A stretch of DNA of 38,711 bases. It comes from Thermoplasmata archaeon. GTDB lineage: Archaea; Thermoplasmatota; Thermoplasmata; Thermoplasmatales; Thermoplasmataceae. Each line of letters starts with the position of its first letter. Within the stretch, counting starts at the first letter, position 1. Shown in pieces: positions 31,682-38,711 of the stretch. The stretch is taken from NCBI GenBank assembly GCA_021811635.1, contig JAJZNS010000025.1:1-38711 (forward strand). Reading direction: 5' to 3'. The notes under the pieces are model-generated. The model was given only the letters and a program-made list of their open reading frames with translations. It was not told the DNA's origin and searched no databases. A program made the position numbers and the translations under genes.

Positions 31682-32740
31682 ATGATAGACAGGGAACTGG
31701 CCAGCTTCGTGAAAAGCCTGATACCTGAAGAAAAGAGATCGGGCAACAACGAAAAACCGGTTTCTGTCTGGATGGAGATGGACAGAATCCGTGGCTATCC
31801 TGAGCAGACCTGCGTCGCGATTTTCAGGACTACCGGATGTTCCTGGTATAACTTTTCTTCCTGCAGTATGTGCGGATATTTCAACGATATCTCCAACACG
31901 GTGACGGAGGAGGATCTCATGAAGCAGACGGATGAGATCATTCACTATCTGGGAAATACTGAAACACTGAAGGTATTCACATCTGGAAGTTTCCTTGATC
32001 CCATTGAGATGCCTGTGCGTGCAAGGGATTATTTCTATGACTCCATAAGCGGAAAAATAGCCAAGCTTCTGGTAGAGTCCAGGACCGAATACATCACCCC
32101 ATCAAATCTTTCCCCGCTTAAGGGACGGAAATTGAATGCCAGAATTGCAATAGGAGTAGAGAGCGCGAATGACGAGATAATAGCAAGGAGTATTAACAAG
32201 GGTAGCAGCTTTAACAAGTTTGTTACCGCAGCCCGGATCAGTAAGGAACAGGGCTTCGAGGTGAGAAGCTATCTTCTGCTCAAGCCGCCGTTCATGTCGG
32301 AGGTTGAAGCGGTTGATGACTGTATGCGATCCATATCCCTTGTTGCCCCTTACTCAACTGACATTTCCATTAACCCAATGAATATACAGAAAAACACTCT
32401 TGTTGAATACCTGTGGAAAAGAGGACAGTACAGGCCGCCAAGACTGTGGTCCCTGGGCAGGATCCTTGCCTGGGCAGGCAGGAGCGGGTACAACGTGGTG
32501 TCCTATCCTACCGGGGGCAACAGGGAAAGAGGAGTGCACAACGATCTTAATGATGAAAGGCTGCTTAACCTGATAGTGCAGTCTTCGCTGAACCAGGACT
32601 TCGATGAGCTCGATAAATATATTCAATCCTCAGATCTTTCCAGGTATTATAATGACATTGAGGTTGAAAATCTTCTTCCGGAGGAACTAGATTACCAAAA
32701 GCTGATACACGAGATGTCCTTTTCCAGAATCAGCGTATGA
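31682..32740 (+). CDS. archaeosine synthase radical SAM subunit RaSEA
   Basis: This protein of about 352 residues has the radical SAM cysteine motif TTGCSWYNFSSCSMCGYF, a CX7CX2C spacing that fits RaSEA of the Elp3/MiaB-like group. Further family features are VFTSGSFLDP, RIAIGVESANDEIIARSINKG and YLLLKPPFMSEVEAVDD. With ArcS, RaSEA turns the lysine adduct of preQ0 in tRNA position 15 into archaeosine. I chose the ATG at 31682 because a TATA-like CTTTTATC (31652-31659) lies about 25 bases upstream; a TTG at 31661 would lie almost on that box. The next gene (ThiL) begins 10 bases after it. Confidence 0.88.
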   Translation: MIDRELASFVKSLIPEEKRSGNNEKPVSVWMEMDRIRGYPEQTCVAIFRTTGCSWYNFSSCSMCGYFNDISNTVTEEDLMKQTDEIIHYLGNTETLKVFTSGSFLDPIEMPVRARDYFYDSISGKIAKLLVESRTEYITPSNLSPLKGRKLNARIAIGVESANDEIIARSINKGSSFNKFVTAARISKEQGFEVRSYLLLKPPFMSEVEAVDDCMRSISLVAPYSTDISINPMNIQKNTLVEYLWKRGQYRPPRLWSLGRILAWAGRSGYNVVSYPTGGNRERGVHNDLNDERLLNLIVQSSLNQDFDELDKYIQSSDLSRYYNDIEVENLLPEELDYQKLIHEMSFSRISV

Positions 32741-32750
32741 GGAGGAAAGC

Positions 32751-33698
32751 GTGAAACTCAGCCAGATTGGAGAAAGGGAAATAATTAGAAGGCTCACTTC
32801 CGGATCAGGAGTAGGCGAACTGGAGGATTGTGCCGTTCTGGATTTCGATGACGGGCAACTGCTTCTTTCGACTGATTCAGTCTCCTATGAAAACAATATT
32901 CCTAAAGGCGCGGATCCTGAAATGATCGGAAAATTCCTTGCATCGATAAATTTGAGTGACATAGCTGCCATGGGCGGCATTCCCATTGGCATGCTGATCG
33001 CACTTTTTCTGCCCAAGGATACCGAGTTTGAATTTCTGGAAGGGGTGTATCGCGGAATAAAAATGCGGCTGCAGGAATTCGACTGCAAAATCCTCGGCGG
33101 GGATACCAAGGAATCCAGCACGTTCAGCATAGCGGGTACAATAGTAGGAAAATCCGGAAGCGGTGGAGTGGTCAGGCAGAGCGGAATTTCATCAGGGCAG
33201 GTAATAGGAATAACAGGTTCTCTTGGACGCGCAGCTGCCGGTAAGATCTTTTACGAAAATGGATACAGGAAATCCCATGGTATCAGGCTGATGCTTGATT
33301 TTATGCCCAGGATCAATGAGGCGATTGCACTGGCCCGGAATGGCGCAAAATTCATGACAGACCTCTCCGACGGGCTTTACTCGTCCCTCTGGAAAATAAG
33401 GGATTCTTCTGGCCTCGGTGCCAGAATAGTTGCCGAGGACATCCCCATACATACCGCTATGGAAAAGGCCGGGGAACTTTCTTCGATTGACATTATCGAA
33501 ACTGCTTGCAACTACGGTGGTGACTATGAGATCATGTTCACGATTGAAAACCGCGAATATGGAGATTTCAGGAAAAAGATGGCCGAAGAAAAAATCCCTG
33601 TATTCTTCATAGGCGAAGTATACGACGGAGACATTATAATTTACAGGAACAACGAATGGAAAAAGGTTACAGATAAGGGATACGAACATTTCAGGTAA
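32751..33698 (+). CDS. thiL: thiamine-monophosphate kinase
   Basis: This 315-residue enzyme of the AIR-synthase/PurM-like superfamily phosphorylates thiamine phosphate to the active diphosphate. It shows LEDCAVLDF, STDSVSYENN, LASINLSDIAAMGG (the conserved N-x-SD-AAMG site), KILGGDTKES, a LSDGLYSSLWKI segment and NYGGDYEIMFTI. Length is normal. The GTG start follows GAGGAGGA in the RaSEA 3' end, so it is translated as the second cistron of that operon. I see no functional link between the two genes. Confidence 0.93.
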   Translation: MKLSQIGEREIIRRLTSGSGVGELEDCAVLDFDDGQLLLSTDSVSYENNIPKGADPEMIGKFLASINLSDIAAMGGIPIGMLIALFLPKDTEFEFLEGVYRGIKMRLQEFDCKILGGDTKESSTFSIAGTIVGKSGSGGVVRQSGISSGQVIGITGSLGRAAAGKIFYENGYRKSHGIRLMLDFMPRINEAIALARNGAKFMTDLSDGLYSSLWKIRDSSGLGARIVAEDIPIHTAMEKAGELSSIDIIETACNYGGDYEIMFTIENREYGDFRKKMAEEKIPVFFIGEVYDGDIIIYRNNEWKKVTDKGYEHFR

Positions 33699-33751
33699 AT
33701 GGCATTGTGCTGGCTCTTCACGCAAGTGGTTGATGTTGATATCGTTCAAAA

Positions 33752-33760
33752 AAATATATA
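33752..33760 (+). promoter_or_regulatory. TATA box of isoleucyl-tRNA synthetase
   Basis: AAATATATA lies 25 bases before the ATG at 33783, consistent with a leaderless mRNA. There is therefore no room for a T-box or other leader-based control. Confidence 0.6.
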
Positions 33761-33782
33761 GGCCAGCAAAGTTTACAGGCTG

Positions 33783-36700
33783 ATGCCCTTTACGCCATAC
33801 CCGCCCGTGGATACAGGCATGAACATGTCTGTCATCCAGGATCTTGTCCTGAAAGAGTGGGAAAGAGAGTCGCTTGAAGCCAAAATTCTTGATGCCAACA
33901 GGGGCGGAAAGGAGTTTATTTTCCTCGAGGGCCCGCCAACTGCCAACGGCAGACCGCATGTTGGGCACGCAATAACCCGGACAGTGAAGGATACGGTGTT
34001 GCGGTACAAGACAATGACTGGTTACAGGATAAAGCGGAGAATTGCAGGCTGGGACTGTCATGGACTCGCGGTGGAAATCGAAGCTGAAAAGCACTTTGGT
34101 ATAACGCAGAAACAGAAAATAGAGGAACTTGGCATCGGAAAATTCAACAATTATTGCAGGGAAAGCGCATTTCGCTACATCAGGGAATGGAATGATGTTG
34201 ATCGGCTGCTCGGCTATTCCGTCGATCATGAACATCCGTACATTACAATGAACAGTGAATACATTGAGAGGGTATGGTGGGCCGTTGACCAATTCAGCAA
34301 AAAGGGCTTGCTGTACAAGGATTATAAAATAGTTCCATACTGCCCCAGATGCGGAACCCCGCTGGCCTCGCATGAACTGTCTCAGGGATACAGGGACGTG
34401 AGCGATCCATCGGTCTTCATAAAGTTCAGGGAAAGGGATGGGAAGGCGTACTTTCTCGCCTGGACAACCACCCCATGGACCCTTCCTTCGAATCAGTTCC
34501 TTGCGGTTTCCCCTGAGGAGGAATACAGCCTCGTTGAGTTTAACGGCGACCGATATTATCTGCTCTCAAAAAGAATCTCTGCCGTTTTCGGCGATTCGGC
34601 TAAAGTCATCACCAGGATGAAGGGGAGTGATCTGAAGGGAAAGGCTTACGAACAGATAATACCGTTTGCAAAGGTTCCCTCTGGCTCACTTGTCGTGGTA
34701 GCCGAGAACTTCGTGGACACTGAAAACGGAACCGGGATAGTGCACATCGCGCCGGCATTCGGGCAGGACGACTTCGACGTTGGAAAGAAAATGAAGGTCA
34801 AGCTGGTAAAGCCGGTCGACGAGTCTGGTAAATTCTCCGATGTAGCTATGCCATGGAACGAAAAATTCGTGAAAGACGCAGACAGTGAGATAATAAAGTA
34901 TCTGAAAGACCATAGGCTGTTGTTCCGGTCGGAAAGGATAACGCACAGTTACCCGTTTTGCTACAGGTGCGATTCGCCGATACTCTATTACCCACTGGAC
35001 ACGTGGTACCTTTCAGTTTCCAGAATGAGAAAGGAACTGGTGGCCAACAACGAGGAGATAAACTGGTACCCATCCCACCTTCGCGAGGGGAGATTCGGCA
35101 ATTTCATCAGCGAGGCAAAGGATTGGGCACTTTCGAGAAATCGGTACTGGGGATCGCCCCTCCCGGTATGGACATGCAGGAATGGGCACACAAGGATCAT
35201 CACCAGTGCCCGTGAAATAGAGGCCCTTACGGGAACCTATCCGAAAGACCTTCACCGCCCGTACATAGATGACGTGAAGTTTCCGTGCGAGAATTGCGGG
35301 GATATCATGAACAGGGAGCCCTACGTAATGGATACCTGGTTTGACTCCGGCAGTGCAACATTTGCCGGTCTCCCTTCTGAACCACTGAATGGTAGGGTTC
35401 CCACACCTGATCTCCCGGTAGATTTTATAAGCGAGGCCATAGACCAGACCCGTGGATGGTACTACGTTCTTCACGTAATTTCTTCCGTGATCTTCGGAAA
35501 ACCTGCCTTTTCCAATTGCATAACAATGGATTTTGTCCTCGACAGCAGGGGCAAAAAAATGAGCAAGAGCAAAGGAAACAGCGTATTCGGTATTGACGCA
35601 GTCCACGAGAACACGGGTGACGAGTTGAGGCTCTTCTTTTCCACGGGGGCTCCATGGAAGACGAGGAACTATGACAGGAAAGTCATTGCTGAACTGTCCA
35701 GAAAGAACCTTTACACCCTGCTAAACGTCTATTCCTTCTTTGCGTCAAACGCAAATCTGGACAAATTCCAATACATCGGACTGACCAGTAACCTGAGGGA
35801 ACTTGATCAGTGGCTGATCTCAAGGGTGAATTCGGTCGTAAAGAATGTAAGGTCCCACTGCGATTCGTATGAGTTCCATTTAGGCATGGAGGCAATACAG
35901 CAACTGATAGACGAACTGTCGAACTTTTACCTGAGGCTTTCAAGGAGCGTATTCTGGTCTGACGAGGTCACCGATGAGAAGAAGAGCGGGTACTCTGCAC
36001 TTTTTTACACCCTTGAAACAATTTCGAGGCTCATGGCACCATGGATTCCATTTTTCTCTGATTTTCTTTACATGAATCTCACCGGGTCTCACCAGAGTGT
36101 CCATTTACAGAGATTTCCCGTCGCCGACGAGGGCCGGATAAAGCCCGACCTTGAGGAGAGACTGTCCAAGGCATACAGGGTGCTGGAACTTGTCAGGCGG
36201 GCAAGACAGGAGAGAAATCTGAAGGCAAGACACCCGCTCAAGGAAATACTGATCTACTCAGAAGGCATCTCTTCGGGCGACCTGGAGGTAGTATCCGGAG
36301 AACTAAATGCCAGGTCGATCCGCATGATACCTGCAGGCGAGAGGCCCGTGATCGTGACTTGCAAGGTTAACTACAACAGGGTGGCGCCGGTTCTCAGGGA
36401 AAAGCTGAAGGACTTCGAGAAGGCAGTCGCTGAACTCTCGCCGGATGAACTGAACAGGGCAAGCAAGGCCCCGATATCGAAGGGGGATTTCATGATAACG
36501 CCGGAGGATCTGATCTTACAGGAAGAGGCAAGGGAGGGGTATGCAATGCAGGCCGGAAAGGAAGGCATACAGGTATTCATAAACCTTGAAAAGAGCCCAG
36601 ACCTAGTGGCCGAAGCCCTTGCCAGGGAGATCACCAGGAGAATTCAGGTGATGCGCAAGGATCTCAGGCTGGAATACGATGACACAATATCCACGCTCTA

Positions 36701-36893
36701 TGCAGTGGAAGACGACTCCTCAGATTACGGAATAGACCTGGAAATGGCGTTTGAGAAATATTCCAGTTTTATCAAGGCACAGACGCTCAGCAGTGTTCTG
36801 ATCTCCGGCGGTCCGGATGCCAGAGAAGGATATTACCTCAGGAACTGGGACATTGATGGACTGAAGATTGTCCTTGGAATAAAGAAAAACTGA
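33783..36893 (+). CDS. ileS: isoleucyl-tRNA synthetase
   Basis: This 1036-residue class I synthetase has the HIGH motif as HVGH in GPPTANGRPHVGHA (residues about 50-63) and KMSKS at 592-596. The editing (CP1) domain includes WTTTPWTLPSN, and the C-terminal region includes an archaeal/eukaryotic-type anticodon-binding part. CPRCGTPLASHELSQGY is a zinc-type motif. DVMNREPYVMDTWFDSG-like and EAIDQTRGWYYVLHV segments are typical of IleRS. Its stop codon lies only two bases from that of the convergent UMP kinase. Confidence 0.97.
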   Translation: MPFTPYPPVDTGMNMSVIQDLVLKEWERESLEAKILDANRGGKEFIFLEGPPTANGRPHVGHAITRTVKDTVLRYKTMTGYRIKRRIAGWDCHGLAVEIEAEKHFGITQKQKIEELGIGKFNNYCRESAFRYIREWNDVDRLLGYSVDHEHPYITMNSEYIERVWWAVDQFSKKGLLYKDYKIVPYCPRCGTPLASHELSQGYRDVSDPSVFIKFRERDGKAYFLAWTTTPWTLPSNQFLAVSPEEEYSLVEFNGDRYYLLSKRISAVFGDSAKVITRMKGSDLKGKAYEQIIPFAKVPSGSLVVVAENFVDTENGTGIVHIAPAFGQDDFDVGKKMKVKLVKPVDESGKFSDVAMPWNEKFVKDADSEIIKYLKDHRLLFRSERITHSYPFCYRCDSPILYYPLDTWYLSVSRMRKELVANNEEINWYPSHLREGRFGNFISEAKDWALSRNRYWGSPLPVWTCRNGHTRIITSAREIEALTGTYPKDLHRPYIDDVKFPCENCGDIMNREPYVMDTWFDSGSATFAGLPSEPLNGRVPTPDLPVDFISEAIDQTRGWYYVLHVISSVIFGKPAFSNCITMDFVLDSRGKKMSKSKGNSVFGIDAVHENTGDELRLFFSTGAPWKTRNYDRKVIAELSRKNLYTLLNVYSFFASNANLDKFQYIGLTSNLRELDQWLISRVNSVVKNVRSHCDSYEFHLGMEAIQQLIDELSNFYLRLSRSVFWSDEVTDEKKSGYSALFYTLETISRLMAPWIPFFSDFLYMNLTGSHQSVHLQRFPVADEGRIKPDLEERLSKAYRVLELVRRARQERNLKARHPLKEILIYSEGISSGDLEVVSGELNARSIRMIPAGERPVIVTCKVNYNRVAPVLREKLKDFEKAVAELSPDELNRASKAPISKGDFMITPEDLILQEEAREGYAMQAGKEGIQVFINLEKSPDLVAEALAREITRRIQVMRKDLRLEYDDTISTLYAVEDDSSDYGIDLEMAFEKYSSFIKAQTLSSVLISGGPDAREGYYLRNWDIDGLKIVLGIKKN

Positions 36894-36895
36894 AT

Positions 36896-37573
36896 TCATG
36901 AGATCGTGGTACCGCTGTGAGCCATCCCGTTGATTACCTTCTCGTACTGCTCAACATCCCTTCCGTCTATCACAACAATTCTTATCTTTGATCTTCTTGC
37001 TATGTTAAGGGACGTAACGTCCATGAAGACATTCGGTCCTGCCCCGAGCGATCCCACGACTGCCATTGAAACCGCCTCATCATAACCGAGAGTCTTCAGC
37101 TTCTTCGCATCGCTGTATTTCCTTGGATCCCTCTCATAGACCCCGTCCACTGACGTGCCGTTGATGATCACCTTTGCCCCAACCCTTTCTGCCAGGAGCG
37201 CAGCAACGGTATCAGTTGTGTGTCCTGGTTCGGTACCCCCCATTATCACGCAGCGGTATATGCGAGTCATCTCGGCCGCCTCGTTAATGGTGGTTGGTAT
37301 CTTTGTGTTGCAGTCAGCCAGGAAGGGTGCTACCGAAAGCGCATTCATCCTGGTCGCGTTTATGCCTATCTCGTCAAGGATATTGTCATTCACGCCAGCC
37401 TCCCGCAGAGCATTTATGTAGGATCGGGCCAGTTTTCCGCCCCCTATGACTATGCAGAACTTGTTTCCCTTTCCGGCATTTTCGATCATTGCAGAGAAAC
37501 GCTTTATGAACTTTATGTCAAGTGGATCTGAAGTTACTACCGACCCCCCGAGAGAAATCACGAAAATAGGCAT
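36896..37573 (-). CDS. pyrH: UMP kinase, archaeal type
   Basis: This 225-residue amino-acid-kinase-fold enzyme phosphorylates UMP to UDP. It has the N-terminal VISLGGSVV phosphate loop, [35 protein letters not shown] and [18 protein letters not shown]. The short length and lack of an allosteric extension are typical of archaeal PyrH. A TATA-like box on the minus strand (37597-37604) lies about 26 bases before its ATG, in a 44-base gap shared with the divergent aRF1 gene. Confidence 0.95.
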   Translation of the reverse strand: MPIFVISLGGSVVTSDPLDIKFIKRFSAMIENAGKGNKFCIVIGGGKLARSYINALREAGVNDNILDEIGINATRMNALSVAPFLADCNTKIPTTINEAAEMTRIYRCVIMGGTEPGHTTDTVAALLAERVGAKVIINGTSVDGVYERDPRKYSDAKKLKTLGYDEAVSMAVVGSLGAGPNVFMDVTSLNIARRSKIRIVVIDGRDVEQYEKVINGMAHSGTTIS

Positions 37574-37587
37574 ACTACCGGATTAAC

Positions 37588-37604
37588 ATTAAATACGATT
37601 ATAA
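37588..37604. promoter_or_regulatory. adjacent divergent TATA boxes for pyrH and aRF1
   Basis: On the plus strand ATTAAATA (37588-37595) lies about 26 bases before the aRF1 ATG (37618). On the minus strand TTATAATCG (37596-37604) lies about 26 bases before the pyrH ATG (37573). The two boxes are back to back within one 44-base gap, so preinitiation complexes for the two genes could compete. Confidence 0.6.
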
Positions 37605-37617
37605 ACTTTCTATCGAA

Positions 37618-38711
37618 ATGCCGCAGGATGACGTTCAGCTCAGGAAGTATGAATTCAAGAAGGCTCTTCAGGAGATCGAAGGCCTGAAGGGAAATGGAAC
37701 TGAACTCATCTCCCTGTATGTTCCTCCGAACAAGCAGATATATGATGTGGTCCAATATCTAAGGGAAGAATATTCCACATCCTCGAACATAAAGTCCAAG
37801 TCTACAAGGAAGAACGTGCTTGCTGCAATCGAATCGATCATGTCCAGGCTGAGAGTCTTCAAGGCACCACCACCCACCGGCCTTGTGTTTTTTGTCGGCC
37901 ATGTCGCAACCAGGGGTGACCTGACCGACATGTACACCAAGATCATAGAGCCGCCTGAAGCATTTACCACCTTTCTGTATCGATGCGACTCAGTCTTCCA
38001 CACGGAAATACTCAAGGGACAGCTTGAGGCCAAGGAGCTTTATGGCCTCATAGTGATCGACAGAAAGGAGGCAACCATAGGTCTGCTGAACGGAACAAAC
38101 ATAGTGCTTATTGCCAATGAGCAGTCGCTTGTCCCCAGCAAGCATCATCAAGGGGGGCAGTCTTCGCGCAGATATGAAAGATTGATAGAAATTGCCGCCC
38201 ACGAGTATTTCAAGAAAATCGGGAATATAATCAACGAAAGCTTCATGCCCAGGATAAGGGAGATGAAAGCCGTCTTCCTTGGGGGGCCCGGTGCCACCAA
38301 GGAGTTCTTTCTCGAAAAAGATTACCTGAGGAACGAGATCAAGGAGAAGGTGGAGACCCCCTTTGACATAGGTTACACCGATGAGACAGGGCTCCGTGAA
38401 CTGGTTGAGAAGGCCTCTGACACGATGAAGGACCTGGAAATTGCCAGGGAAAAGGACCTTCTCAACAAATTCCTGACGGAAGTGAGAAAGGGTGATCAGG
38501 GATTGGCTGCATACGGTGAGGATTCCATTTATAAGGCACTGGAAGATAAGAAAGTCTCCCTGCTGCTGGTATCCGAGGGTCTGAACCGGAAGGTCTTCTC
38601 CTACAAATGCCCGAGGTGCGGCAAAAGCGGTTACTTCAAGGAGAAGCCGAATCAGGCTTACTGCCCTGCCTGTTCCATGCAGCTATCCCCCAATGATGTC
38701 AAGGAAGAGGA
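37618..38711 (+). CDS. prf1: peptide chain release factor aRF1 (cut by the window end)
   Basis: At least 364 codons are present; the full protein is usually about 410-420 residues, so only the last part is missing. The stop-codon-reading NIKS (57-60) and YRCDSVF (the YxCxxxF element) are present, as is the catalytic GGQ at 179-181 in [16 protein letters not shown] four-cysteine zinc site ([21 protein letters not shown]) lies in the third domain. It reads all three stop codons and releases the finished peptide. The ATG is preceded by a TATA-like box at 37588-37595. Confidence 0.97.
   Translation, partial: MPQDDVQLRKYEFKKALQEIEGLKGNGTELISLYVPPNKQIYDVVQYLREEYSTSSNIKSKSTRKNVLAAIESIMSRLRVFKAPPPTGLVFFVGHVATRGDLTDMYTKIIEPPEAFTTFLYRCDSVFHTEILKGQLEAKELYGLIVIDRKEATIGLLNGTNIVLIANEQSLVPSKHHQGGQSSRRYERLIEIAAHEYFKKIGNIINESFMPRIREMKAVFLGGPGATKEFFLEKDYLRNEIKEKVETPFDIGYTDETGLRELVEKASDTMKDLEIAREKDLLNKFLTEVRKGDQGLAAYGEDSIYKALEDKKVSLLLVSEGLNRKVFSYKCPRCGKSGYFKEKPNQAYCPACSMQLSPNDVKEE

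Noticed and set aside
33192..34373. A 393-codon minus-strand open frame
   Set aside because: It runs antisense across thiL and the 5' end of ileS, including the ileS promoter. Its composition is that of an antisense shadow.
35013..35606. A 197-codon minus-strand open frame
   Set aside because: It is antisense to the central part of isoleucyl-tRNA synthetase and has no start signals.
1..38711. CRISPR arrays, insertion sequences, rRNA genes, toxin-antitoxin pairs
   Set aside because: No regularly spaced repeats, transposase frames or terminal inverted repeats were seen. The only antitoxin-like gene (AbrB-like) has no toxin-like neighbour.

Overview
The window is a chromosomal segment of a euryarchaeon, most likely of the order Thermoplasmatales. 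Archaeal markers are dense: TFB beside Gar1, RpoN, the L18e-L13-S9 ribosomal operon, MCM helicase, archaeal-type phosphoglycerate mutase, aRF1, RaSEA, a Pcc1-like protein and DUF424. Many first genes have a TATA-like box about 25 bases before an ATG, GTG or TTG, the pattern of leaderless mRNAs. Downstream cistrons instead carry Shine-Dalgarno-like GGAGG or GGTGA. No species can be named from the sequence alone.

Layout. 1-1000: an ArsR-type regulator divergent from an AHSA1/SRPBCC gene, with four operator-like half-sites between them. 1000-1580: gene remnants. 1583-3700: a reverse transsulfuration pair (cystathionine beta-synthase core enzyme and cystathionine gamma-lyase). 3700-4110: an MFS transporter remnant. 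4109-5609 (minus): L18e-L13-S9-RpoN, then tRNA-Pro(GGG) one base after the rpoN stop codon. 5737-7255 (minus): FKBP-type isomerase and a TrmJ-like SPOUT methyltransferase. 7298-14089 (minus): a complete tryptophan operon in the order trpB(type 2)-A-D-F-E-G-C, ending in DAHP synthase. 14159-17775 (minus): MCM helicase with a 172-residue mini-intein, DUF424 and a UbiE-like methyltransferase. 17896-19873 (plus): phosphoglycerate mutase and a membrane protein. 20049-21667 (minus): an SQR-like flavoprotein with a DUF1641 protein. 21943-24584 (plus): a GT4 glycosyltransferase and a large GT-C-like membrane protein. 24591-26833 (minus): DEAD-box helicase and PfkB kinase. 26926-28235 (plus): a 55-residue AbrB-like protein and an MFS permease. 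28272-30098 (minus): a membrane protein with a C-terminal zinc ribbon and an AlaX-like protein lacking its metal-binding histidines. 30135-38711: Pcc1-like protein, TFB, Gar1, RaSEA, ThiL, IleRS, UMP kinase and aRF1 (cut by the window end).

Most of the window is housekeeping: translation, transcription, replication and amino-acid synthesis. The trp operon takes chorismate to tryptophan and also carries the enzyme that opens the chorismate pathway. The parts most worth a second look are the endonuclease-free MCM intein, the AlaX homologue without its histidine ligands, the tRNA abutting rpoN, the ArsR half-site array, the SQR-DUF1641 pair, and the TrmJ gene whose N-terminus lies inside the FKBP gene. 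I found no CRISPR array, insertion sequence, rRNA gene or clear defence system.
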